Below are positions 34,711 to 43,788 of a stretch of 64,000 bases of DNA, piece after piece. Made by a program: the position numbers and the translations under genes. Under the pieces are notes generated by a model. The model worked only from the letters and a program-made list of their open reading frames with translations. It had not been told where the DNA came from and searched no databases. Origin of the DNA: JANQEU01 sp965228045 (GTDB taxonomy: Bacteria; Bacteroidota; Bacteroidia; Cytophagales; Cyclobacteriaceae); assembly GCA_965228045.1 (NCBI GenBank), contig OZ245789.1:1550001-1614000 (forward strand), given 5' to 3'. Positions within the stretch are counted from its first letter, which is position 1; the number at the start of each line of letters is the position of its first letter.

Positions 34711-36270
34711 ATGGTCGATTATGTGAAAATACTGGATACTACACTTCGGGATGGTGAGCAGACAAGTGGCGTCTCGTTCACTGACTCTGAGAAGCTGAGT
34801 ATTGCAAAAATGTTGTTGGAGGATGTGAAAGTCGACCGACTGGAAGTGGCCTCGGCCCGGGTTTCTGAGGGTGAGGCAATGGCAGTAAAAAAGATCATCG
34901 GGTGGGCAAGAGAAGCCGGATACCTCGATAAAATTGAGATACTTGGTTTTACGGATGGGAAGGCATCCGTGGACTGGATCGACAAGCTTGGTGCGAGGGT
35001 GGTGAACTTATTGGGTAAGGGATCGCTAAAGCACGTCACAGGCCAATTGAGAAAGGCACCGGTTGAGCATCTTGATGACCTGAAGGAGGTCATTGATTAT
35101 GCAGTTTCCAAGGGACTGAAAGTTAATCTTTACCTGGAGGATTGGTCCAATGGGATGACAGACTCCAAAGAATACGTGTTCTTCTTGCTGGACAATTTGA
35201 AAGACCAGCCGGTAGAGAGGTTTATGCTCCCTGATACGTTAGGCGTTTTGACTCCGGAAGAGACTTACGAATATGTATTGGAAACCGTACAGAAATATCC
35301 TGATTTGAAGTTCGATTTCCATGCTCATAATGATTATGATTTGGCTGTGGCCAATGTGGCCGAAGCGGTACGGGCTGGTTCGGATTGTATCCATACTACA
35401 GTAAATGGCCTCGGTGAACGTGCCGGAAATGCAGTTCTAAGTTCTGTGATTGCTGTTTTGTTGGATAAGCTGAAAGTTAGGACAGGAATAAGGGAAGAAA
35501 AGCTTTACAGAGCCAGTAAGTTGGTGGAGTCATTTAGCGGACAACGGATACCGTCAAATAAACCATTGATCGGTGATAATGTATTTACCCAAACTTGCGG
35601 GGTACATGCGGATGGTGATTCTAAAGATAATTTGTATTTCAATATTCTGCTTCCGGAACGGTTCGGGAGGACCCGGAAATATGCACTGGGTAAAACCAGC
35701 GGCAAAGCCAATATTAGAAAAAATCTTGAAGAGCTCGGGATAGAGCTGGATGATGAGGCCCTGAAAAAGGTTACCAAAAGGGTGATTGAGCTTGGTGATA
35801 TGAAAGAGCGGGTAACGATGGAAGATCTACCTTACATCGTGGCAGATGTATTGGACCTCGAGTCAATTAAGGAAACGGTGAAAGTTGTGAACTATAACCT
35901 CAACCATACAAAAGGCCTGAAGCCGGTGGCGTCTGTTGCATTGACGATAGACAATAAAAGCTATGAAGCCAATGCCGCCGGTGATGGTCAATATGATGCG
36001 TTCATGAATGCTCTGAAGTCGATCTACGGCAAACTGAACAGATCGCTACCTTCATTGTCTGACTACAGCGTATCCATTCCTCCGGGCGGAAGAACGGATG
36101 CTTTGGTAGAGACAACCATCACGTGGCAGTCGAACAAAGAATTCAGAACCAGGGGGGTAGATACAGATCAGACTTTTGCGGCTATCAAAGCCACAGAGAA
36201 GATGTTAAATATCATCGAGCTTGATCAGATGAATCAGAAATCGCGTAAAGACGAAAAGGCCCTTATCTGA
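34711..36270 (+). CDS. Second LeuA-family synthase (2-isopropylmalate or citramalate synthase)
   Basis: A 519-residue acyl-CoA condensing enzyme with the DTTLRDGEQTSGVSF motif near residue 8, metal-binding HAHNDYDLAVAN histidines near 205, TTVNGLGERAGN, and a C-terminal LeuA-type regulatory domain. It differs clearly from the LeuA at 31134. Bacteroidota often keep such a paralogue inside the leu operon; a citramalate synthase role (pyruvate plus acetyl-CoA, leading to 2-ketobutyrate for Ile) is plausible because LeuCD and LeuB could finish that route and no threonine deaminase gene is present here. The ATG at 34711, with AGGAGG at 34702-34707, is preferred to an upstream TTG at 34678. Confidence 0.85.
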   Translation: MVDYVKILDTTLRDGEQTSGVSFTDSEKLSIAKMLLEDVKVDRLEVASARVSEGEAMAVKKIIGWAREAGYLDKIEILGFTDGKASVDWIDKLGARVVNLLGKGSLKHVTGQLRKAPVEHLDDLKEVIDYAVSKGLKVNLYLEDWSNGMTDSKEYVFFLLDNLKDQPVERFMLPDTLGVLTPEETYEYVLETVQKYPDLKFDFHAHNDYDLAVANVAEAVRAGSDCIHTTVNGLGERAGNAVLSSVIAVLLDKLKVRTGIREEKLYRASKLVESFSGQRIPSNKPLIGDNVFTQTCGVHADGDSKDNLYFNILLPERFGRTRKYALGKTSGKANIRKNLEELGIELDDEALKKVTKRVIELGDMKERVTMEDLPYIVADVLDLESIKETVKVVNYNLNHTKGLKPVASVALTIDNKSYEANAAGDGQYDAFMNALKSIYGKLNRSLPSLSDYSVSIPPGGRTDALVETTITWQSNKEFRTRGVDTDQTFAAIKATEKMLNIIELDQMNQKSRKDEKALI

Positions 36271-36307
36271 AGCCAGTAATAAAACCAAACACTCATAACT
36301 AAATAAT

Positions 36308-37381
36308 ATGGAATTAAATATCGCAGTGCTCGCCGGAGATGGAATCGGGCCTGAGATTACAGAGCAAGCTTTGAAAGTTTCTCAGGCTATCTGTGAAAAA
36401 TTTGGACATAAACTCAACTCGGAAAAAGCATTGACCGGCGCTGCAGCCATCGAATCCGTAGGAAATCCGTATCCGGACGAAACTCATGAGCTTTGTATGA
36501 AGTCGGATGCCGTACTTTTTGGAGCGATTGGTGATCCAAAATTTGACAACGATCCCAGCGCCAAAGTTCGACCCGAACAAGGTTTGCTGGCGATGAGAAA
36601 AAAGCTGGGACTTTTTGCCAACATCCGACCCCTGACCACTTTCAAGTCTCTCATTCACAAGTCTCCATTGCGACAGGATTTGGTCGAAGGAGCTGACTTT
36701 GTTTGCATACGTGAGCTTACCGGTGGTATTTATTTTGGTAAACCCCAGGGGAGAGCGGAAGATGGAAATACGGCATATGATACCTGTGTGTATACGCGGG
36801 AAGAGATTGAAAGAATATTGAAACTGGCATTTGAATTTGCTGGTAAAAGAAGGAAGAAACTGACAGTTGTTGATAAGGCCAATGTTTTGGCCAGTTCAAG
36901 ATTATGGAGAGAGGTAGCTCAGGAAATGGCACCAAATTATCCGGACATTGAAGTTGAGTATATGTTTGTTGACAATGCCGCCATGCAGATCATACAATGG
37001 CCCAGGAACTTTGATGTGATGGTTACCGAAAATATGTTTGGTGATATCCTGACGGATGAGGCCAGTGTCATCAGTGGTTCACTTGGCCTTCTGCCTTCCG
37101 CATCGGTCGGTGTGCATACTTCAGTTTTTGAGCCAATCCATGGATCATATCCCCAAGCGGCAGGTAAAAACATCGCTAACCCGTGTGCTACGATTCTTTC
37201 AGCGTCTATGATGTTTGACTATGCTTTTGATTTGAAAGAGGAAGCAAAGCTCATTAGTGAAGCCGTGGAACAATCCATCGAACAGGGTTATGTAACGGTG
37301 GATCTCTCCAAAGACGGTGAAGATTCTCATTCCACTTCTGAAGTTGGAGACTGGATCGTAAAATACATCAAGGATAAATAA
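36308..37381 (+). CDS. leuB: 3-isopropylmalate dehydrogenase
   Basis: Oxidises and decarboxylates 3-isopropylmalate with NAD+. The 357-residue protein begins MELNIAVLAGDGIGPEI, has the RELTGGIYFGKPQG substrate motif (about 138-151), the VDKANVLASSRLWREV block and the TENMFGDILTDEASVISGSLGLLPSAS metal/NAD region near 240. It follows the second LeuA-like gene by 37 bases and precedes thrA by 23 bases on the same strand. Confidence 0.97.
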   Translation: MELNIAVLAGDGIGPEITEQALKVSQAICEKFGHKLNSEKALTGAAAIESVGNPYPDETHELCMKSDAVLFGAIGDPKFDNDPSAKVRPEQGLLAMRKKLGLFANIRPLTTFKSLIHKSPLRQDLVEGADFVCIRELTGGIYFGKPQGRAEDGNTAYDTCVYTREEIERILKLAFEFAGKRRKKLTVVDKANVLASSRLWREVAQEMAPNYPDIEVEYMFVDNAAMQIIQWPRNFDVMVTENMFGDILTDEASVISGSLGLLPSASVGVHTSVFEPIHGSYPQAAGKNIANPCATILSASMMFDYAFDLKEEAKLISEAVEQSIEQGYVTVDLSKDGEDSHSTSEVGDWIVKYIKDK

Positions 37382-37404
37382 TATTTCCCCCTAAAGAGGA
37401 CCTA

Positions 37405-39852
37405 ATGATTGTCTTAAAATTCGGAGGTACTTCTGTTGGAAATGCCGACGCCATAAGGGAAGTGGCGTCTATCCTCACCGATAAGGTTAGGTCTGATCAG
37501 GTCGTAGCCGTAGTCTCGGCTGTGGGTGGAGTGACCAACAAACTTCAAAAAGCGGCTTCATTGGCAGAGAAGGGGGACACTGGTTACGAAATCATAGCTT
37601 CCGACCTGGAGAAGATGCATATTTCTCTGGCTAAGGAGCTCATTCCGGTAAAGTTTCAAAGCCCGCTAATGGGAAAGATCAAGTTCATGATAAATGAACT
37701 TGATGATCTGTTGAGAGGGATTTATCTCCTCAAAGAAGCTTCCGCCAAATCCTGCGATTTTGTACTCAGCATCGGGGAGAGACTTTCTTCTACCATTATT
37801 CATCATTTCTTACACACGCAGATAGGAGAGGTTTCACTGTTGGACCCAATGGAGTTCATCATTTGCAGTTCTGATTACGGCAAAGGGGTGGTATTGATGA
37901 AACAATCAGAGAAGCAGGCATCAAAATTCAAAAAGGAACTTACGAAGCTTAACATCTGCCCGGGATTCATAGCTGCAACTGAGGCCGGAAACCTTATCAC
38001 TCTCGGTCGGGGAGGATCGGATTATTCGGCAGCACTATTAGCGAATTTCTGGAAAGCAGATCTACTGGAAATCTGGACGGATGTGTCAGGTTTAATGACC
38101 GCTGACCCGAGACTGGTCAAAAATTCAAGGGTAATACCCCACTTGTCCTACGAGGAGGCGTTAGAGCTTTCGCATTTTGGAGCCAAGGTCCTTTATCCGC
38201 CATCTATTCAGCCTGCGCTCGAAAAACAAATCCAGATTGTTGTAAGAAATACATTCAGAAAGGAGGATCCCGGCACCGCCATTACTCGGTCATGGGATGA
38301 TTCTGAGACGATACGAGGGATTTCGTCTATTCCTGACATCTGCCTTTTGAATCTTTCCGGAAGCGGTATGGTAGGCATTCCGAATTTCTCTTATCGACTT
38401 TTCCAGGCGCTGTCTGAAGCAAGGATCAATGTAATTTTAATCACGCAGGCTTCTAGCGAGCATTCTATCTGTGTGGGCATCGAGGCGGCTGATGCCAAGA
38501 GGGCAATGAAAGCTATCAATACCACCTTCGAGTTCGAAATCGACCTGAAGAAAGTGAATCCCGTAGAAATCGAATCCGGTATGGCCATTATTGCGCTGGT
38601 CGGTTCGAATATGAAAAATCAGGTAGGTGTAAGCGGTCAGTTGTTTAGTACACTCGCGAGAAATGGGATCAGTGTAAAGGCCATTGCGCAGGGTTCTTCC
38701 GAAAGGAATATTTCCCTGGTGATCGACCAGCAGCATCTGGGAAAGGCGCTCAATTCTGTCCATGAGAGCTTTTTTACAGATGAGAAAAAGGTGATAAACC
38801 TTTTTATGATCGGAGTCGGAAACGTGGGCACTGCATTGATTACTCAAATCAACAAACAGCGGGATTACTTAAAGAATCAACACCATCTTGTGTTAAAGGT
38901 AGTCGGCATGGCCAATTCCAAAAAAATGGTATTTCAGCCATCCGGAGTTGGATTGACTGAATGGAAAAAGAAATTGGATTCCGGAGAGAAATTCTCCACC
39001 GATAAGTTTCTTTCTAAAATGCAGGAAATGAACCTTAGAAATAGTGTTTTTCTTGACATAACCGGTTCAGGAGAAGTGGCAGCACTCTATGAGGGAGTTC
39101 TGAACCACAGTATTTCCGTGGTCACACCAAATAAGATTGCCGCAACCAGCAAGTACGCGCAATACAAAAAATTAAAAAGTACTGCACGAAAATTCAAGTC
39201 ACATTTTCTCTTTGAAACGAATGTTTGCGCTGGTTTACCAGTGATCTCGACATTGGACGACTTGATCAAAAGTGGTGATCGAATTCATCGTATTGAAGCT
39301 GTGTTGTCCGGAACGTTGAACTTTCTGTTTAATAATTACGATGGCACTAAGTCCTTTTCGGAAATCGTAAAAATTGCCAAAGAAGGTGGATACACGGAAC
39401 CGGATCCTCGCCTGGACCTCTCCGGTGAAGACGTGATGCGAAAGATTTTAATCCTGGCGCGGGAGAGTGGTTCGGAGTTGGAAATGAAGGATGTAAAAGG
39501 AGAGTCTTTTGTGCCGGAGAAATGTATGAGAATTGATGATATCAACAAGTTTCTGAGATCATTGGAAGAGCAAGAGGAACACTTTCAAACGATCTACGGT
39601 AAAGCGGTCAAGACCAATTCCAAGATAAGGTATGTCGCAAAATTTGATGGACAGAATGCTTCCACATCATTGGAATATGTCAATGAGAGTCATCCATTTT
39701 ACCACCTGGATGGTAAAGACAATATTGTGCTGTTTTATACTGATAGGTACGCGGACCAGCCTCTGGTTGTCAAAGGAGCCGGCGCCGGCGCTGAGGTGAC
39801 GGCAAGTGGTATTTTTGCCGATATTATGAAAGTAGCAAATGCCAACAGTTGA
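37405..39852 (+). CDS. thrA: Bifunctional aspartokinase / homoserine dehydrogenase I
   Basis: First and third steps of the aspartate route to threonine. The 815-residue fusion has the aspartokinase signature VLKFGGTSVGNADAI at the N-terminus, two ACT-type regulatory segments (about residues 310-465), and homoserine dehydrogenase with the NAD motif GVGNVGTALI near 472 and ETNVCAGLPVISTLDDL near 612. Length is as in enterobacterial ThrA. It starts 23 bases after leuB with no terminator or obvious promoter between, so it probably shares the ilv-leu transcript. Confidence 0.97.
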   Translation: MIVLKFGGTSVGNADAIREVASILTDKVRSDQVVAVVSAVGGVTNKLQKAASLAEKGDTGYEIIASDLEKMHISLAKELIPVKFQSPLMGKIKFMINELDDLLRGIYLLKEASAKSCDFVLSIGERLSSTIIHHFLHTQIGEVSLLDPMEFIICSSDYGKGVVLMKQSEKQASKFKKELTKLNICPGFIAATEAGNLITLGRGGSDYSAALLANFWKADLLEIWTDVSGLMTADPRLVKNSRVIPHLSYEEALELSHFGAKVLYPPSIQPALEKQIQIVVRNTFRKEDPGTAITRSWDDSETIRGISSIPDICLLNLSGSGMVGIPNFSYRLFQALSEARINVILITQASSEHSICVGIEAADAKRAMKAINTTFEFEIDLKKVNPVEIESGMAIIALVGSNMKNQVGVSGQLFSTLARNGISVKAIAQGSSERNISLVIDQQHLGKALNSVHESFFTDEKKVINLFMIGVGNVGTALITQINKQRDYLKNQHHLVLKVVGMANSKKMVFQPSGVGLTEWKKKLDSGEKFSTDKFLSKMQEMNLRNSVFLDITGSGEVAALYEGVLNHSISVVTPNKIAATSKYAQYKKLKSTARKFKSHFLFETNVCAGLPVISTLDDLIKSGDRIHRIEAVLSGTLNFLFNNYDGTKSFSEIVKIAKEGGYTEPDPRLDLSGEDVMRKILILARESGSELEMKDVKGESFVPEKCMRIDDINKFLRSLEEQEEHFQTIYGKAVKTNSKIRYVAKFDGQNASTSLEYVNESHPFYHLDGKDNIVLFYTDRYADQPLVVKGAGAGAEVTASGIFADIMKVANANS

Positions 39853-40784
39853 TGGGCAAGACGAAAACCATAACTGTTTTTGCCCCTTCTACAGTTGCCA
39901 ATGTTGGTTGCGGGTATGATATTTTGGGTTTTGCCGTTCAGCACTATGGAGATACGTTGGTATTAACCGAAAGAGAAGACCATGACCTGGTCATTCAGAA
40001 AATCGAAGGAGCTGATGGAATACCTACAGATCCTGATTCAAACGTCACCTCTGTTGCCATTGGTGCCATGATGAACCATCTCGGCGTATCTCACGGATTT
40101 GATATTGAGATAAGCAAAAATATTCCTCCCGGAAGTGGATTGGGATCAAGTGCCTCCAGTTCTGCGGCAGCCGTTTTCGCTCTAAACGAGTTTTTAGACA
40201 GACCCCTCACTACCAAAGAATTGATTCCATTTGCCATGGAAGGTGAGCGTATTGCATCCACTAAGGCTCACGCAGACAATGTGGCGCCGAGCCTGTTGGG
40301 TGGTTTTACGGTTATCCGAAGTTATGATCCGCTGGATATTTTCAATATACCATTCCCTGAAGATCTCTGGGTCACCATTATCTATCCAAATGTTGAAATT
40401 AAAACCGCTGACGCTAAAAGAATTCTCAAGAAGCAGATAGAGATGTCAGATGCCGTTACACAATGGGGTAACGTAGCAGGATTGGTTTCCGGATTGATCA
40501 TGAAGGATTATGAATTGATCGGGCGATCATTGCAGGATGTGATCGTCGAACCTGTCAGATCCATTCTCATTCCCTTTTATGATCAGACCAGAGAGATAGC
40601 CATGGATAATGGCGCTCTTGGTTTCAATATATCCGGATCAGGACCAAGCATGTTTTGTTTAATGAGGGAGGAACAGACTGCCACCAGAATATGTGAACTA
40701 GCACGGGAATTATATCACAGGGAAGGTGTGGAACTCTTGTCCTTTATTTCAAAGATCAACCCAACCGGGGCAAGGGTACTATGA
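39852..40784 (+). CDS. thrB: Homoserine kinase
   Basis: Phosphorylates homoserine. The 310-residue GHMP-family kinase has the ATP loop PPGSGLGSSASSSAAAV near residue 97, an early APSTVANVGCGYDILGFA block and a C-terminal NISGSGPSMFCL motif. The ATG at 39852 forms a one-base overlap with the thrA stop (TGATG); an adjacent TTG at 39849 is the alternative. The stop overlaps thrC by 4 bases. Confidence 0.96.
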   Translation: MGKTKTITVFAPSTVANVGCGYDILGFAVQHYGDTLVLTEREDHDLVIQKIEGADGIPTDPDSNVTSVAIGAMMNHLGVSHGFDIEISKNIPPGSGLGSSASSSAAAVFALNEFLDRPLTTKELIPFAMEGERIASTKAHADNVAPSLLGGFTVIRSYDPLDIFNIPFPEDLWVTIIYPNVEIKTADAKRILKKQIEMSDAVTQWGNVAGLVSGLIMKDYELIGRSLQDVIVEPVRSILIPFYDQTREIAMDNGALGFNISGSGPSMFCLMREEQTATRICELARELYHREGVELLSFISKINPTGARVL

Positions 40785-42070
40785 GGTTCATCAGTACAAA
40801 TGATCCGAAAGATGCAGTGACATTCGAGCAGGCAATCTTTAGAAGTTTACCATTGGGGGGTGGACTTTATTTTCCCGAAAAGATTCCTTCACCATTCAAT
40901 GAGGAGACCATCCTGAAACGTTCACTACATGAAATATACCTTGAAATATCGCAGGCTTTCATAGGAGAGGAGATACCAAAAAGTGAATTGGAAGGGATCA
41001 TTTCTGAGACATTGTCGTTTCCACTGCCTTTAATCGAAGTTGAACCCAGGATTCATTCCCTGGAACTATTTCATGGACCGACCTGGGCATTTAAGGATGT
41101 AGGCGCTAGGTTTTTATCTCGTTGTATGGGTTTTTTCTCAAAGAAAAGAGGGGAGCAGGTCACTATTCTTGTGGCAACTTCCGGAGACACAGGTGGAGCG
41201 GTTGCGGCCGGGTTTCATGGTGTTAAGGGAGTAGAAGTAAAGATCCTTTTCCCAAAAGGAAAAGTAAGTGGGGTTCAGAAACAGCAATTAACAACATGGG
41301 GAGACAACATCGCTGCCTTCGAGGTAGATGGGACCTTCGATGATTGTCAGCGATTAGTCAAGAAAGCTTTTCTGGATCGGGACCTCAATGAGTCTTACAA
41401 TCTTTCATCGGCAAACTCCATTAACATCGCCCGACTCATTCCGCAGTCATTCTACTATTTCAATGCTCTGAAGGAACTTGGGGCCATGCAGGATGTAGTG
41501 ATCTCGGTCCCCAGTGGAAATTTTGGCAATCTGACCGCCGGGCTAATGGCCTGGAAAATGGGCCTTCCGGTGAAAAGGTTTATAGCGGCCACCAACATCA
41601 ATAAGGTGGTTCCCGACTATTTGACATCAGGTAATTATGTACCTAAAGCATCAATGGAGACGTACGCCAATGCGATGGATGTGGGAGATCCCAGCAACTT
41701 TGTAAGACTTTCCAGAATTTTTGGGGATCAACATGATGCGGTAGTAAAAATGATCAGCGGGTTCTTCATGACAGATGATCAGATTGTGGAAACCATGAAG
41801 TCTTGCTTTCAGCAAAATGACTATTTACTCGATCCTCATGGAGCCATCGGATACCAGGCACTGAAAACACAATTAAACAATGAGGAAAATGGTATCTTTT
41901 TGGAGACGGCCCATCCGGTGAAGTTTCCGGATGTTGTTAACCAAAAAGTTGATTTGGATGTTAAATATCAGGGAAAGATCAATGAGTTCACCAGACGTGA
42001 GACAAATTACCAAACTATCCCAAACGATTTTTCGGTTTTTAAAGATACTTTGAGTACTACCTCATCATGA
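40781..42070 (+). CDS. thrC: Threonine synthase
   Basis: PLP enzyme that makes threonine from phosphohomoserine. The 429-residue protein has the PLP lysine in GPTWAFKDVGARF (about residue 109), the VATSGDTGGAVAAGF phosphate-binding motif (about 130) and SVPSGNFGNLTAG further on. It is the last gene of the 17-kb amino-acid run. Its end overlaps the end of the convergent sulfatase gene by 14 bases, and no intrinsic terminator was seen there. Confidence 0.96.
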   Translation: MRFISTNDPKDAVTFEQAIFRSLPLGGGLYFPEKIPSPFNEETILKRSLHEIYLEISQAFIGEEIPKSELEGIISETLSFPLPLIEVEPRIHSLELFHGPTWAFKDVGARFLSRCMGFFSKKRGEQVTILVATSGDTGGAVAAGFHGVKGVEVKILFPKGKVSGVQKQQLTTWGDNIAAFEVDGTFDDCQRLVKKAFLDRDLNESYNLSSANSINIARLIPQSFYYFNALKELGAMQDVVISVPSGNFGNLTAGLMAWKMGLPVKRFIAATNINKVVPDYLTSGNYVPKASMETYANAMDVGDPSNFVRLSRIFGDQHDAVVKMISGFFMTDDQIVETMKSCFQQNDYLLDPHGAIGYQALKTQLNNEENGIFLETAHPVKFPDVVNQKVDLDVKYQGKINEFTRRETNYQTIPNDFSVFKDTLSTTSS

Positions 42071-43736
42071 CCTCCTTACTTGGCAGATATCCGATTCTAT
42101 CTGCCATGACAGTTACGTTTTGCCCATCTTCAATTTCGAATGGTTCATCATAGATCTTCCAGGAACTACTTTCACCGACTCGATAGCCTATTGTCGCCCC
42201 CGAAGTGGAACAGGAAATTGAGACCTGGCCATTTTCAAAATTGATCACCGGATCCGCCGTCACCGGCTTGGAGCCATCGGGCCAGATTTGACCAACCAAT
42301 TCCGTCTCAGGGATGAGTCCTCTGTCGTTTATGGATTTGACAAACTCGTCATTCTTTGCTCTCAGCTCCTCCAGTTTTTCCCGGTATTCGGGATCCTGTG
42401 CGAGGTCGTTGATCTCGTGAGGATCATTCCAGGTATCAAAGAGCTCTTCTTCCGGTTTGCTATCTCTAAACCAAAGCGCCTGTGCCTCATTCAATTCTCC
42501 GGCCTCATTCATTCTGTTGAGCTCCTGCATAATGGCCATTTGTTCTCTGTAAGCTACTTTGAGGATCATCGGTTTTTCCGGCATATAATACCTGATGTAC
42601 TTATATCGGTCATCCCTTACAGCCCTGTTTTGGTCGTATATGGCATCAAATCTGTCGGCCGCGGCATAGACGTATTCCGGCTCCTCGGACCTTAAATATT
42701 CTCCCAAAAATGCAGATCCATCCATATATTCCGGAGGATCTATACCTGCAATGGACATCATCGTGGGAGCCAGGTCAATAAAACTAGTCATTCGGATATC
42801 CCTGGTTCCAGCTCCAATTTTACCCGGGAATCTAATGATCATAGGTACCTTAAGGCCTGAGTCATGCAAAAGTCTTTTCTGTCTGGGAAGTGGTCCTCCA
42901 TGATCCGTATACCAGACGATAATGGTACTGTCCATTAGTCCGGCATCTTCGAGCTCCTTGATCATTTGACCAACCTGGTGATCCATTTCCAGAATATTGG
43001 AATACATTCGGCGTACGTCACGCTGTCCTATTACGTTATCGGGAAGGTATGGAGGTACCGGAACGGTCAGGTCCGGATCCACCCACAGTGAATCATCTGC
43101 TTTGGACCAGATCTGAGATTCATGTGTGACCCCGTAATTAAAGACCGAGAAGAAAGGTTGTCCGGGTGCCCTGTTTTTCCAGTGAGCCTGAGGGGTGCAT
43201 TCATCCCAGGCGAATGGTGTCTTTATGAACTGATAATCCTGCTTGAAGTTGTTCGTGGTATAATATCCCTCTTTTCTAAGATATTCTGTAAACATTTTCA
43301 CATCCGGAGCCGGGACTGCCTCGTATGCCGGCACACCTTCGGGGAAGTATCTTGTAGCTGCCTCAACGACAGAATCAGGTAATCTACCGACATACCATGG
43401 TCCTGTTCGCATATGGTTCGCACCAATGGTATTGGGATACATCCCGGTTATAATTGCCGCTCTGGCAGGCGCACACACGGGTGCGGGTGAAAAGAAATTA
43501 TCGTAACAAACTCCCTCCGCAGCAAGTCTGTCCAGCGTAGGGGTTACTACCGTCGAATCTCCGAAAGCAGGAATGTTGGGACTTTGATCCTCTGCTACCA
43601 GCCAGATGATGTTTGGCTTGAAGGAATAATCAGGATTTACGATCTCTTTCGCTTCGGCCGTTTCCTGTTTTTCCTCAGGGGCACACGAGCAAAGCAGAAT
43701 TATCAAAAGGAATGAGAATGAAAGGTACTTATTCAT
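42057..43736 (-). CDS. Sulfatase lipoprotein (formylglycine type)
   Basis: Hydrolyses sulfate esters, probably of a sulfated polysaccharide. From the ATG at 43736 (MNKYLSFSFLLIILLCSC) it is a 559-residue lipoprotein with a lipobox Cys near residue 16-18. The signature VCAPARAAIITG near residue 85 contains the C-x-P-x-R core whose Cys is converted to formylglycine; NIIWLVAEDQSP supplies the first metal ligands. The last 65 residues look like a chitobiase/HexA C-terminal beta domain. A TTG at 43763 would add 9 residues and spoil the signal. It follows the hybrid regulator by 52 bases on the same strand. The exact substrate is unknown. Confidence 0.9.
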   Translation of the reverse strand: MNKYLSFSFLLIILLCSCAPEEKQETAEAKEIVNPDYSFKPNIIWLVAEDQSPNIPAFGDSTVVTPTLDRLAAEGVCYDNFFSPAPVCAPARAAIITGMYPNTIGANHMRTGPWYVGRLPDSVVEAATRYFPEGVPAYEAVPAPDVKMFTEYLRKEGYYTTNNFKQDYQFIKTPFAWDECTPQAHWKNRAPGQPFFSVFNYGVTHESQIWSKADDSLWVDPDLTVPVPPYLPDNVIGQRDVRRMYSNILEMDHQVGQMIKELEDAGLMDSTIIVWYTDHGGPLPRQKRLLHDSGLKVPMIIRFPGKIGAGTRDIRMTSFIDLAPTMMSIAGIDPPEYMDGSAFLGEYLRSEEPEYVYAAADRFDAIYDQNRAVRDDRYKYIRYYMPEKPMILKVAYREQMAIMQELNRMNEAGELNEAQALWFRDSKPEEELFDTWNDPHEINDLAQDPEYREKLEELRAKNDEFVKSINDRGLIPETELVGQIWPDGSKPVTADPVINFENGQVSISCSTSGATIGYRVGESSSWKIYDEPFEIEDGQNVTVMADRIGYLPSKEVMMR

Positions 43737-43788
43737 GGTCGGGATGATTATTTGCATTCCCAATTTATCAAAAAAAGAGTGAAAGCTT

